A program made the translations under genes and the position numbers. A stretch of 64,000 nucleotides of DNA from CAVPLU01 sp964601325 (GTDB lineage: Archaea; Thermoproteota; Bathyarchaeia; 40CM-2-53-6). The DNA lies in assembly GCA_964601325.1 (NCBI GenBank), contig CAZRNA010000003.1, forward strand, positions 9,340 to 73,339, read 5' to 3'. Each line of letters begins with the position of its first letter. Positions within the stretch are counted from its first letter, which is position 1. Positions 7,109-15,949 of the stretch are shown here, one piece after another. The notes beneath the pieces are model-generated. The model saw only the letters and a list, made by a program, of their open reading frames with translations. It was not told where the DNA came from and did not search any database.

Positions 7109-10100
7109 ATGGAAGACGACTCGACATATTCTAAAGAAGTGACCCCTCAGGAGTCACAGGGGAACAAAGCGAGAGGAGAAATGTACGGTCTGCTGAAGGC
7201 GGTGAATGACGTACACCGGGCGCAGCTGAAAGCCAACAGCGAGGCTGATTTCTTCCAACAGATATGTGATTCCATCAAACGAGTAGATTATGTCAGGTTC
7301 GTTTGGATAGGTCTCGCGGAGAAAGGGAGCTTTCAGATTAAGCCTGTCGCTTCTGCAGGGTTCGAAGATGGATATCTCTCCTCGATCCGTGTTGCCTGGG
7401 ATGACTCTGAACACAGCCGAGGCCCTACCGGCATGGCCATCAAGACTGGCCAGCCATTCGTGATGAGAGATATGACAACTAGTCCCACTTATTCTCCTTG
7501 GAGAAAAGAGGCCCTGAAGAGAGGCTACGCGTCCAGCGTTGCTCTGCCACTGATTCACGAGGGAGAAGTGATTGGCGCCCTCAATGTGTATTCCGAGAGA
7601 AAGGATGCGTTCGGAGACCAAGAAGTCCAGTTTCTAAGCGCAGTAGCTCAGGACGTCGCTCTGGGCGTCAGATCACTAAGGTTGCGTATGAACCTCCGAG
7701 AGAACGAGGCCAAGTATCGGACACTGGTCGAGCAGTCGCTGCAAGGAATCCTGATAGCTCAAGGTTCACCTCCTCGCCTAGTCTTCGCTAACCCGGCTAT
7801 GGCGAAGATCTTGGGGTATACTCCTGATGAATTGATGTCCCTCTCACCTGAAGAAGCGGAGGGGCTGGTACACCCTGAAGACCGAGCGGTCTTCTTTGGC
7901 CGTTTCAGTGATCGGCTGCAAGGAAAACCTGCGCCGCCACGATACGAGGTCCGCGGAATCCGCAAAGATGGCGAAACCCGCTGGCTGGACTTCTCCTCAA
8001 CCAGAATCGAGTACAAGGCAGAGCCAGCCGTGCAAGCAGCATTCGTAGACATCACCGAACGCAAGCGGGCGGAGGAGGCATTGCGGGGGAGCGAGGAAAG
8101 GTATCGAGGGCTGTTTGAGGAGGCAATGGACGGCATCGCACTGGCCGACGCTGAGACCGGTATCCTGCTTGACTGCAATCAGGCGCTGGCGGCTTTGGTT
8201 GGCAGGAATAGGGCAGAGCTGATCGGGCATCATCAGGCCATTCTGCACCCCGCGGACAGCGATGACAGTGCGCTTTCACCAACATTCAGGCTGCACGCGA
8301 CCACCCGCGAGGGGCAAGTGCTGGAAACGCAAGTCATCACCGCCACGGGTGAAATCAGAGAAGTGGAAATCAAAGCCAGCTTGCTGTACCTCCAAGGAAG
8401 GAAAATGCTGCAAGGCATATTCCGTGACATTACTGAACGCAAGCGAACGGAAGACGAGCTGCGTCGCCGGGCCGAGGAGCTGGCTGCGCTTCAGGCGACC
8501 GTCTTGGATATTACATCTCGCCACGACCTGGCGGGTCTTCTTGAGACGATCGTGGAGCGAGCAGCTCGACTGCTAAGAGTCTCAAGTGGAGGTATGTACC
8601 TCTGTGATCCGCAGAAGAGGGAAGCACGCTGTGTCGTCTCCCACAAGACACCGTACAGCGTCAAGGGAACGGTGCTCAAGTATGGAGAAGGTGCGGCGGG
8701 GGCGGTCGCCGAGACTGGAAAGCCACTGCTGATTGATGACTACCGTACTTGGGAAGGTCGAGCTGCTGCATACGAGGAAGCGAAACCCTTCGTTGCGGTC
8801 CTAGGCGTGCCCGTGATCTGGCGAGGACAAGTTGTGGGAGTGATCGACGTCCTCGACGATACACCTCAGCACTTCACGAAGGCAGACCAGGAGCTTCTCA
8901 CTCTCTTCGCCAATCATGCGGCGATTGCGATCGAGAACGCGCGACTGATGGAGCAGGAGAAGCGCCACGCCGAGGAGCTTACACGTTACTCCACAAACTT
9001 GGAACAGCTGGTCTTTGAGAGAACAGGTAAGCTAGCGGAAAGCGAGAGGAGATTCAGGGAACTGGCGGACCTGTTACCGCAAATTGTATTTGAAATTGAC
9101 GCCAAGGGAAATTTCACATTCGTCAATCGTGTCGCGTTTGCGACTACAGGTTACAAGGAGCAGGATGAGGAGAAACTACGTGAAAGTCTGAATGCACTTC
9201 AGATGTTTGCCCCAGAGGACCGCAGCAGGGTCATGGAGAACATGAGTAGGATTTTGGGCGGAGAAGCGCTTCCTGCCGGAGAATACATGGTTTTGAGGAA
9301 AGACGGCAGCACATTTCCCGCACTCGTGCACTCCAGTCCAATAATCCAGAACGGAAAGCCTGTGGGCTTGAGAGGCATTGTCATGGACATCACGGAACGC
9401 AAGCGGGCGGAGGAGGAGCTTCGTGCCACTAGAGAGCAACTTGAGTATCTTGTCACATCGAACCCGGCCGTAATCATTAGTGGTAAGCCTCTCGCAGATT
9501 ACTCCGATTGGCACCTGACATACATCAGCAAGAGCGTCGTTGCACTGCTTGGCTTTGAGCCTAAGGATTTCGTTGGTCATCCCGAGTTCTGGGACCGTCA
9601 TGTTCCCCCTGAGGACGCACGCTACGTTCTAGCTGAGATACCTCTTCTCTGGAAGAAAGGACAGCATGCATTCGAGTTCCGGTTTCTGCACAAGGACGGG
9701 ACTTGCCGGTGGATACGTGAAGAGGCGAGGGTGGTTCGTTATGTCGATGGTAAGCCGATTGAGGTCAACGGATACTGGACTGACGTCAGTGAGCGCAAGC
9801 GCTTGGAAGAAGAGCTTGCCAAGTCTCAGAGGCTTGCCACAATCGGGGAAACGGCATCGATGGTGGGTCACGATCTCAGAAACCTACTGCAAGGGATCGC
9901 AGGCGCCGTGTACTATCTCGCAACCAAGGAGCGCCCAAAGCTCAGCAGAAGGGGGAGAAAGATGCTTCAACTGATCGAGGAAGGCATAGGACGTTCTGAC
10001 AAGATCATAGACGACCTCTTGGAATACTCGAGGGAGTTGCGCCTCGAACTGTCCGAGACCAACCTGAAACCAATCATAGAAGACGCCCTGGCAAAAGTGA

Positions 10101-10510
10101 AGATTCCAAAAGGAATACGCGTGGTCAACTCAACCAAGAACCAACCATCCATGCGGCTGGACTTGGAGAAGATGAGACGAGTCTTCCTGAACCTCACAGT
10201 GAACGCCGTTGACGCCATGCCCAAAGGAGGCACACTTACAATCACAAGCACTCGATCCGGCGACAACGTTGACATAACCTTCAAAGACACAGGAGAAGGA
10301 ATGACAGCAGAAACCTTGGCGAAGCTTTGGAGCCCACTATTCACGACCAAGGCGAAGGGGATGGGCTTTGGCCTACCTGTCGCTAGACGCCTTGTCGAAG
10401 CACATGGGGGCTCGATCAGCGTCGAAAGCAAACTTGGGAGGGGATCAACCTTCACCGTGAGGCTTCCGATCAAACGTGAATTGGAAGGAAAAGAGGTGAA
10501 GAAGAAGTGA
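7109..10510 (+). CDS. Multi-sensor histidine kinase (GAF-PAS-PAS-GAF-PAS-PAS-HisKA-HATPase)
   Basis: The protein is about 1133 residues with no membrane segment, so it is a soluble sensor. Order: GAF (about 45-185), PAS (about 200-325), PAS (330-445), GAF (460-625), PAS (645-770), PAS (785-905), then a DHp helix with the phospho-accepting His in MVGHDLRNLLQG and a catalytic ATPase (N box NLTVNAVDAMPKGG, G1 DTGEGM, G2 GMGFGLPVARRL). Each PAS ends in the usual DITERKR-type linker. ATG 7109 is chosen because GGGAGGTC sits nine bases upstream and directly follows the previous stop; an upstream ATG at 7076 is also open. Its cognate receiver overlaps the stop by four bases. Confidence 0.93.
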   Translation: MEDDSTYSKEVTPQESQGNKARGEMYGLLKAVNDVHRAQLKANSEADFFQQICDSIKRVDYVRFVWIGLAEKGSFQIKPVASAGFEDGYLSSIRVAWDDSEHSRGPTGMAIKTGQPFVMRDMTTSPTYSPWRKEALKRGYASSVALPLIHEGEVIGALNVYSERKDAFGDQEVQFLSAVAQDVALGVRSLRLRMNLRENEAKYRTLVEQSLQGILIAQGSPPRLVFANPAMAKILGYTPDELMSLSPEEAEGLVHPEDRAVFFGRFSDRLQGKPAPPRYEVRGIRKDGETRWLDFSSTRIEYKAEPAVQAAFVDITERKRAEEALRGSEERYRGLFEEAMDGIALADAETGILLDCNQALAALVGRNRAELIGHHQAILHPADSDDSALSPTFRLHATTREGQVLETQVITATGEIREVEIKASLLYLQGRKMLQGIFRDITERKRTEDELRRRAEELAALQATVLDITSRHDLAGLLETIVERAARLLRVSSGGMYLCDPQKREARCVVSHKTPYSVKGTVLKYGEGAAGAVAETGKPLLIDDYRTWEGRAAAYEEAKPFVAVLGVPVIWRGQVVGVIDVLDDTPQHFTKADQELLTLFANHAAIAIENARLMEQEKRHAEELTRYSTNLEQLVFERTGKLAESERRFRELADLLPQIVFEIDAKGNFTFVNRVAFATTGYKEQDEEKLRESLNALQMFAPEDRSRVMENMSRILGGEALPAGEYMVLRKDGSTFPALVHSSPIIQNGKPVGLRGIVMDITERKRAEEELRATREQLEYLVTSNPAVIISGKPLADYSDWHLTYISKSVVALLGFEPKDFVGHPEFWDRHVPPEDARYVLAEIPLLWKKGQHAFEFRFLHKDGTCRWIREEARVVRYVDGKPIEVNGYWTDVSERKRLEEELAKSQRLATIGETASMVGHDLRNLLQGIAGAVYYLATKERPKLSRRGRKMLQLIEEGIGRSDKIIDDLLEYSRELRLELSETNLKPIIEDALAKVKIPKGIRVVNSTKNQPSMRLDLEKMRRVFLNLTVNAVDAMPKGGTLTITSTRSGDNVDITFKDTGEGMTAETLAKLWSPLFTTKAKGMGFGLPVARRLVEAHGGSISVESKLGRGSTFTVRLPIKRELEGKEVKKK

Positions 10511-10986
10511 AAGAACAGGAACAGGCGAGGATTCTCGTCATAGACGATGACGTGACCGTACGCAAGTCGCATGAGACTGTGTTGAAGGCGAACGCATACG
10601 AGGTCGACGTCGCCGAAACCGGTAAGGAAGCAATCGCGAAAACCAAAGCGAAACTCTACAACCTAGCATTAGTCGACCTCCGCCTGCCAGACATGGACGG
10701 CATAGAACTATTGACGGCCATGAGAGAAACCATACCAAAAACGGTTAAGATCATCATAACAGGCTACCCTTCACAGGAGAACGCCATAGAAGCCGTAAAC
10801 CGAGGCGCCGACGGATACATAGTCAAACCATACACCATGGAAGACCTGCTACGGAAAGTGAAGGAACAACTGCAGAAGCAACAGGAAGCTAGGAAGTTCA
10901 GTGAAGAGAAAGTCAAAGAATTCATTGAAGCGCGCGCTGAAGAATACGAGTCAAGAACCTCAGCGAAAGGCAAACAGAAAAAGTAA
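10507..10986 (+). CDS. Receiver-domain response regulator with coiled-coil tail
   Basis: The protein has 159 residues. The receiver fold is complete: acidic pocket Asp13-15 (VIDDD), phospho-acceptor Asp57 in LALVDLRLPDMDG, the switch Thr in IIITGYPS, and the conserved Lys in YIVKPYT. There is no DNA-binding output; after the receiver comes only a charged helix (LLRKVKEQLQKQQEARKF... ) of about 45 residues. The GTG start overlaps the kinase stop (GTGA), showing tight coupling. It presumably passes the signal to a partner protein, perhaps the NitrOD5-like protein encoded first in the operon. Confidence 0.92.
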   Translation: MKEQEQARILVIDDDVTVRKSHETVLKANAYEVDVAETGKEAIAKTKAKLYNLALVDLRLPDMDGIELLTAMRETIPKTVKIIITGYPSQENAIEAVNRGADGYIVKPYTMEDLLRKVKEQLQKQQEARKFSEEKVKEFIEARAEEYESRTSAKGKQKK

Positions 10987-11048
10987 GTACTCATAAGTGG
11001 AACGACGCATTCACTGACCGCTAAGAAGAGTCTCAGAGGCGCCCTGAG

Positions 11049-11873
11049 ATGAAATCGTTTAGTGAAGTCCTCTATGAGAAAAAAGACAGAGTTGCAACCA
11101 TCACCATCAACAGACCGAAGCGGTACAATGCTTGTCTCCCCACTACAATAGAGGAATTGACTCAAGCTTTTCTTGATGCCTGGGCTGACGGGTCCATTGG
11201 TGTTGTGGTCTTCACGGGTGCGGGGGACAAAGCCTTCTGCACCGGCGGGGACCAATCAGTGAGGAAGAAAGGAGGATACAATGCGAGCGGGGAAGAGCAT
11301 GCTGGACGAATAGCGAGTCTGCCGCTCGAAGTCGGCTGGCAGCTTGTAACGTTCTTGATCAGACACATTCCGAAGCCGGTAATTGCTAGGGTAAACGGTT
11401 ACGCCATCGGAGGGGGACAGGTATGGCAGGTTAACTGCGATCTCTCAATCGCGTCTGAGACAGCCAAGTTCGGACAAGCTGGACCAAAGGTTGGAAGTTT
11501 CGACCCCGGCTTCGGTACTGGAGAGTTGTGGCGTAATATCGGAATCAAGAAAGCCAAGGAATTATGGTATCTATGTAGGATTTACTCAGCAAACGAAGCA
11601 TTCGAGATGGGGCTCGTTAACAAGGTCGTTGCGCCCGAGAGGCTTGACATCGAGGTCAAACAATGGTGCGACGAATTGTTGGAGAAAAGCCCAACAGCAC
11701 TCAAGATGCTCAAGTATGCCTTTCTCGGAGAAAGCGAGGGACTCGCTGGACTAACGGAACTGGGCGTTGGAGGCTTGAGCATGTATTACTCAACAGACGA
11801 AGCTCTCGAAGGAGCAAAGGCTTTCATGGAGAAGAGGAAGCCAGACTTCAGAAAGCACTCGCAGAAAAACTAG
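11049..11873 (+). CDS. BadI/MenB-type crotonase-family hydrolase (2-ketocyclohexane-carboxyl-CoA hydrolase-like)
   Basis: The protein has 274 residues of the enoyl-CoA hydratase superfamily. Features: an oxyanion-hole segment KAFCTGGDQSVR, a second GYAIGGGQVWQVNCDLSIAS, and the MenB/BadI block FGQAGPKVGSFDPGFGT with ELWYLCRIYSANEA. This combination separates ring-cleaving BadI and ring-forming MenB from ordinary hydratases. BadI hydrolytically opens 2-ketocyclohexanecarboxyl-CoA in anaerobic benzoate and cyclohexanecarboxylate breakdown. The neighbouring convergent gene encodes a BadH-like dehydrogenase, the preceding pathway step, which favours BadI over MenB. Substrate remains an inference. 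Confidence 0.82.
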   Translation: MKSFSEVLYEKKDRVATITINRPKRYNACLPTTIEELTQAFLDAWADGSIGVVVFTGAGDKAFCTGGDQSVRKKGGYNASGEEHAGRIASLPLEVGWQLVTFLIRHIPKPVIARVNGYAIGGGQVWQVNCDLSIASETAKFGQAGPKVGSFDPGFGTGELWRNIGIKKAKELWYLCRIYSANEAFEMGLVNKVVAPERLDIEVKQWCDELLEKSPTALKMLKYAFLGESEGLAGLTELGVGGLSMYYSTDEALEGAKAFMEKRKPDFRKHSQKN

Positions 11874-11889
11874 GATGAGCTGACTGCCT

Positions 11890-12681
11890 CTAGATCGTTG
11901 TGTATCCGCCGCTTACACTAATCGTCTGTCCGGTAATCCAGCTAGCTTCTTCTGAGGCCAAGAAAAGCACTGCGCCAGCCACATCCTTGGCAGTCCCTAA
12001 GCGTCTTAGGGGATACGCCTTTACGATTCTGTCGCGCAGTTCGCTAAACTTCGCCAATTCCGGCTGATTCCACAGGCTCAGCTTGCCTTTCTCGTCTTCT
12101 GGCGGTATGATTGTGCCTGGGCACACTGTGTTGACAGTTACAGAATACCGCCCAACTTCCTTGGCCAGAGCCTTAGAGAATCCTATGACCGCAGCCTTGC
12201 ATCCAGAATACACGGCTTCTCTCGGCTCTCCAACTCTACCTGCGTCAGAAGCGATATTGATGATCCGGCCGCTTTTCCTTTCGATCATGTGAGGAAGGAT
12301 CGACTTTGTGCAGGCCAGTACGCTCCTGTAGTTGATGGCTATGAGCCTGTCCCATAGGCTGGGATCAGTATCTAGGAATAGCAACATTTTGTCCCAACCA
12401 ACATCGTTGACCAATATGTCCACCTTGCCAAAGAGGTCTAAAGTTCCGCTCAAGGCGCGCTCGAACTCCGCAATGTTTGTGACGTCAGTCCGGGTGAACG
12501 CCACTCTCCCTTTGAGTCCCAAAGTCTTGGATTCTTGAACCACACGAGCAGAGCTCTCGTCGTCGAGGTCACAGATCATAGTGTCACATCCCTGGGCAGA
12601 CAGAGCTAGAGTTATGGCACGGCCTATGTTGGACGCTCCACCAGTTACGATGGCCGACTTTCCAGACAGGCTGAACTTCAT
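11890..12681 (-). CDS. BadH-like short-chain dehydrogenase (2-hydroxycyclohexanecarboxyl-CoA dehydrogenase-like)
   Basis: The protein is a 263-residue classical SDR. Cofactor motif TGGASNIGRA near residue 14, NAD-site Asp segment, catalytic Ser in NIASDAGRVGEP, and YSGCK for Tyr-x-x-x-Lys. The stretch ILVNDVGWDKMLLFLDTDPSLWDRLIAINY resembles BadH rather than generic ketoreductases; the usual NNAG is NDVG here. The C-terminal WITGQTISVSGGYTTI is standard. BadH oxidises 2-hydroxycyclohexanecarboxyl-CoA to the ketone that BadI opens. It lies tail-to-tail with the BadI-like gene with a 16-base gap, so the two are linked by position but separately promoted. Confidence 0.8.
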   Translation of the reverse strand: MKFSLSGKSAIVTGGASNIGRAITLALSAQGCDTMICDLDDESSARVVQESKTLGLKGRVAFTRTDVTNIAEFERALSGTLDLFGKVDILVNDVGWDKMLLFLDTDPSLWDRLIAINYRSVLACTKSILPHMIERKSGRIINIASDAGRVGEPREAVYSGCKAAVIGFSKALAKEVGRYSVTVNTVCPGTIIPPEDEKGKLSLWNQPELAKFSELRDRIVKAYPLRRLGTAKDVAGAVLFLASEEASWITGQTISVSGGYTTI

Positions 12682-12955
12682 GTGAACGCTGACACCTCAA
12701 GAACCAAATTACAGCATCCATCCGGATTAGCCAGGCAGCCTCTTTTCTCTCTTTGCACCCTTGCAGAAGTTGGCAGTCTCAAAGTACACAGCGAAGGCTC
12801 GAAGAGGAGGTGCCTGGAGATAGAAGGTAGGATAGTCTATTACATGCTGACGCGGAAATCTTACCAGAGAGATTCAGCTCAATCGCCGGTTCAACAGACT
12901 CCCACGCCCGCCTCGACGTACTGATCTGAACTTTCGTCCATTCTGCCGGGGAACT

Positions 12956-13726
12956 CTATTGTTCATCTTGGAAGGCTGAATTGTGCAACCAGATGTGGTT
13001 CAGCTCCTTTCCACTTCTTCCTTCTGTCCTGCGATCACGCATGACTTTCGCAGGTACCCCGCCCACCACCGCATTAGGAGGCACATCATCATGGACAAGG
13101 GCCCTGGCGGCAACAATCGCCTGCTCTCCTATGGTGACGCCTGGCAGGATCATTGCGCCTGAGTTGACCATGACGAAATCCTTCAAGACCACTTTCTCGT
13201 ATTTCCTGATAATGTGGTCTGACTCCGAATGTTTATGGGTGAAGACTTGAACGTCCTCGGCGAGGCCCACATGGCTTCCCAAAATGACGCCCCCTTTTGT
13301 GTCGAGGAATACGCCGCGATTCAGGAACACATCGTCGCCGACTTCAAGGTTCTGCGGGAAGTTGAACCGCACATTCTCCTCTGCAATGAAGTCACGCCCA
13401 CACTGTGCAAACAATCTCTTGGCAAGCATCCTTCTGAACGGAATCGAGAAGTCCACGATGATGCTTATTGGAAGCTTGTCCAATGCATCCCATAAGAAAT
13501 GCATGTACCTTTGCGGCGCGGTATAGCCCACTTCATCTACCATTGGCAAGCACTCACTATAGAGTCTCAACTCGCTCAAGATGTCTGATGAAAGGCCGGC
13601 TGCACCTAGGAGGTCTAGCACTTCACAGGTCCCATGGACATCTGGGCCTGAATCGAGTATCTTTCTGATTGCTGACAACCTCTCCCCGATCTTCAAGGCG
13701 ATCACCTTGCGAGGTCTTGGTTCCAC
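12956..13726 (-). CDS. Hexapeptide-repeat acyltransferase (LbH/MAT-like)
   Basis: The protein has 256 residues. The N-terminal half (about 120 residues, helical) is not recognised. The C-terminal half is a left-handed beta helix with hexapeptide turns: NLEVGDDVFLNRGVFLDTKGGVILGSHVGLAEDVQVFTHKH, then VMVNSGAMILPGVTIGEQAIVAARALVHDDVPPNAVVGGVPAKVMRDR, which is the maltose/galactoside O-acetyltransferase family signature including the catalytic His (THKH). It would transfer an acyl group from acyl-CoA to a sugar or similar hydroxyl. The extended N-terminus is longer than in typical family members. Confidence 0.83.
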   Translation of the reverse strand: MEPRPRKVIALKIGERLSAIRKILDSGPDVHGTCEVLDLLGAAGLSSDILSELRLYSECLPMVDEVGYTAPQRYMHFLWDALDKLPISIIVDFSIPFRRMLAKRLFAQCGRDFIAEENVRFNFPQNLEVGDDVFLNRGVFLDTKGGVILGSHVGLAEDVQVFTHKHSESDHIIRKYEKVVLKDFVMVNSGAMILPGVTIGEQAIVAARALVHDDVPPNAVVGGVPAKVMRDRRTEGRSGKELNHIWLHNSAFQDEQ

Positions 13727-13741
13727 GGTCTATTCGGCGCT

Positions 13742-14023
13742 TTAGGGCCCGGCGTTGGCGGGCGATTTCGGCTTTCGCATCGCCACCATCAAGATGACGA
13801 GAGCTATCAGGGTCCAGACAACTATGTCCGTCACCAGGTTCACCAGGTCGACCTTCCAGGGGAAGTACTCTGAAGCTACAACCATCCGGATCAGCCAAGC
13901 GAGAGGATATCCGTACCAGCTAGCGCCAACAAGCATGGCTGGTGTGTTAGGCATCAGGCCAGTCACTAGGGTTATCACCATACCACTGACCAGCGCCATC
14001 AATACCTTTCTCAGTTCGACCAT
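13742..14023 (-). CDS. Two-helix small membrane protein, paralogue of the gene at 32954
   Basis: The protein has 93 residues with two hydrophobic helices: VLMALVSGMVITLVTGL and VVWTLIALVILMVAM. Between them is a conserved loop, NTPAMLVGASWYGYPLAWLIRMVVASEYFPWKVDLVNLVTD. The same loop occurs in the protein encoded at 32954-33226, where roughly half of the positions are identical. No family name was recognised. The gene lies 15 bases beyond the acyltransferase in the downstream-to-upstream order, so it may be read first in that operon. The function is unknown; a lipid- or partner-binding role for the aromatic loop is speculation. Confidence 0.7.
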   Translation of the reverse strand: MVELRKVLMALVSGMVITLVTGLMPNTPAMLVGASWYGYPLAWLIRMVVASEYFPWKVDLVNLVTDIVVWTLIALVILMVAMRKPKSPANAGP

Positions 14024-14088
14024 CGCTTGTCCCGTAGTCGCAATCTCTTCAGGTCATATAAGGGTGAAGACGCCCGTGCAAATGTGTG

Positions 14089-14541
14089 TTATTTCTTGTA
14101 GAGAGCCCCGAGAATGATGCCATAGCTGGCAAAATTGAAGAACCCAACGAAGACCCAATTTGTTGCCAACGGCACAAAGGTATAGGCTGCAAGAAAAGTC
14201 GCGGGGCGGACGCTTGAAATCAAGTACAGGAGCAATCCATAGCAAAGCCCCTTCGAGATGCCTTTGCCTGGAATCACATCATGAACCGTCGCGTACAGTG
14301 CCCCGAAGATGAGGCCCCATGATGTGTCGAGCACCAAACGGGTTATGACAACGTCTATCATAGGGGGTGGAAGCTGCTGAAGAAGCCCGATGAACACTCC
14401 TACATAACCAAAAACAACCGCAGCTATGCCGCCCACTAACCCTGCAACAAGACCAGCCGCAATACCCGCCAGAGTCTTGCTTCTCAAACCATAGTCTCCC
14501 TTGCTTCTAAAACAGATGATTCTGTTTAAAAGACTGTGCAC
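14089..14541 (-). CDS. Small polytopic membrane protein of unknown function
   Basis: The protein has 150 residues with four predicted membrane segments (LAGIAAGLVAGLVGGIAAVVFGYV, SWGLIFGALYATV, GLCYGLLLYLISSV, FFNFASYGIILGALYKK). Glycine-rich first and last helices are typical of small channel-like or scaffold proteins. An internal ATG or GTG near residue 15-20 could be the true start, since the first residues (NRIICFRSKGDYG) look poorly conserved. It lies 65 bases upstream of the two-helix membrane protein on the same strand, so a joint transcript is plausible. Confidence 0.6.
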   Translation of the reverse strand: MHSLLNRIICFRSKGDYGLRSKTLAGIAAGLVAGLVGGIAAVVFGYVGVFIGLLQQLPPPMIDVVITRLVLDTSWGLIFGALYATVHDVIPGKGISKGLCYGLLLYLISSVRPATFLAAYTFVPLATNWVFVGFFNFASYGIILGALYKK

Positions 14542-14917
14542 GGAACAACGGATTACGACATGTAACGTTAGCTATTGACGATGCCACCTTACTGACATCG
14601 ATGTTTTCCAGCATCACTCTCTTGTGTGCCTTTAGGAGAAGCGTGATTGCGGTAACAGAGCTCAGGGTCTTTGGCACTACGTCCCGGGCGAATGGCATTG
14701 GATCGGAGCGACGTGAGGAACCGAAGAAAGGTCACACCGTGAACACAAAGAATGTCTGCGCTAGACGGGACAGAGATACTTTGACGACCTCGTCGAGCAA
14801 TTGCGGCAGAGGTTGCTAGAATTGTGGACGACGATTCCTGTCCCTCACCGGTCGATCATGCGACCGGAACCGACGAGAGCTCCGCAGAAGAATGACACCT
14901 TGATCTCTTTCAGGCGT
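14542..14917. other. Intergenic stretch with possible gene remnants
   Basis: There is no intact gene. A plus-strand frame open from about 14788 reads RYFDDLVEQLRQRLLELW and continues to about 14943, but a stop (TAG) lies just upstream and no good start exists. On the minus strand a coding-like stretch (ITLLLKAHKRVMLENIDVSKVASS) at about 14560-14690 runs into the membrane-protein promoter region. Both may be relics of earlier genes; neither can be named. Confidence 0.25.
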
Positions 14918-15949
14918 CTACTGCACTACCTCAACTTCTTCTAGGACGCTTGCTGGGACGTTGAGCTTGAGCTGTTGTGCTCTCTTGATGTTGACCATTG
15001 GGACCGTTCTTTCGGGCGTCATGATTGGAATGTCTCCAGGCCTGGTTCCGTTCATTATCTCGAGGGCTATTTCAGCGGCTGCTCTTCCTTGTTCGCTTCC
15101 AGGCAGAGTGACTCCACATAGCGCCCCACCCTTTATCGTGAAGTCGAAGAAGGCAAATTCTGGAAGGGTATTGTTCTGCAGCGTCCATCCTAGGACCTGC
15201 TCGGGAGGGAGGCTTTCCTCAGCCTCGCCTTGCTTGACAGTGTGATAGGTGAACAAGCCGATCGCGTCGACCTCTGACTGAAGCTCGTTGATCTCCGCTT
15301 TCCAAGCGTCAAAGTCGTTTGTAGTGTAAACCTCCGCAATCTCAACCGGCAACGATATCTCCCTCATGTATTCGAGAAAACCCTGCGATGTAGCACCATC
15401 ATCCATAACCATCGCGACCTTATTCACATTCGGCACAATTCGTTTCAGAAGGTTGACGCATTCTACGTAGTGGTGTACTTCAGCAACTCCTGTTATGTTG
15501 CTAGCCGGAAGCCCGTAGTCCTTCGGCTTACGGTTGACGCCGCAGAAAACGAACGGAAGCGTCTGACCCACGAATTTCTTTGCCACATAATTAGTGGCAT
15601 TGTCATCAAAGACGATCACAAGATCAGGCGTGAGTTGTTTGATCTTCTCCACAGCTTCCTCTGTAACCTTGTCTATCCATTCTGAGCTTGTATGCCTCTT
15701 GGTGTCCATATAGAACTCTTCGATCACGAATCCTTTGTCCCATAAGACCTCCCTCACGCCCGTTGTCTCAGCCATTACCCATGGATGATCAGGGCTGTAG
15801 CTGAAGATCAGCAAGACTTTCCTTGTCGGCTTGACGGTGGCTTCGCGAGGTATCATGTAACCAATAGCTGTTCCTGCCGCCAGACCGACTATTCCGCCTC
15901 CAACTATTCGCAGATAATCTCTTCTGCTCACGCCCTCTTCTCTGGACAT
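14918..15949 (-). CDS. Tat-exported ABC-type substrate-binding protein (ABC_sub_bind family)
   Basis: The protein is 343 residues from the ATG at 15949 (an ORF start at 16009 adds 20 residues of weak composition). The N-terminus is a twin-arginine signal (VSRRDYLRIVGGGIVGLAAGT). The body matches PF04392-type periplasmic binding proteins: KVLLIFSYSPDHPW, LTPDLVIVFDDNATNYV, LPFVFCGVNRKP, and GRAAAEIALEIMNGTRPGDIPI. Such proteins bind small molecules for ABC uptake or for sensor kinases. No permease or ATPase gene is next to it, so it may serve a distant transporter or act as a stand-alone receptor. Confidence 0.85.
   Translation of the reverse strand: MSREEGVSRRDYLRIVGGGIVGLAAGTAIGYMIPREATVKPTRKVLLIFSYSPDHPWVMAETTGVREVLWDKGFVIEEFYMDTKRHTSSEWIDKVTEEAVEKIKQLTPDLVIVFDDNATNYVAKKFVGQTLPFVFCGVNRKPKDYGLPASNITGVAEVHHYVECVNLLKRIVPNVNKVAMVMDDGATSQGFLEYMREISLPVEIAEVYTTNDFDAWKAEINELQSEVDAIGLFTYHTVKQGEAEESLPPEQVLGWTLQNNTLPEFAFFDFTIKGGALCGVTLPGSEQGRAAAEIALEIMNGTRPGDIPIMTPERTVPMVNIKRAQQLKLNVPASVLEEVEVVQ

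Noticed and set aside
12682..12924. Plus-strand 80-codon frame between two minus-strand genes
   Set aside because: Low-complexity, no ribosome site, no similarity recognised; taken as non-coding.
14507..14698. Minus-strand 63-codon frame overlapping the membrane-protein start
   Set aside because: Its end overlaps the next gene in another frame and its composition is mixed; it is noted only in the intergenic entry.
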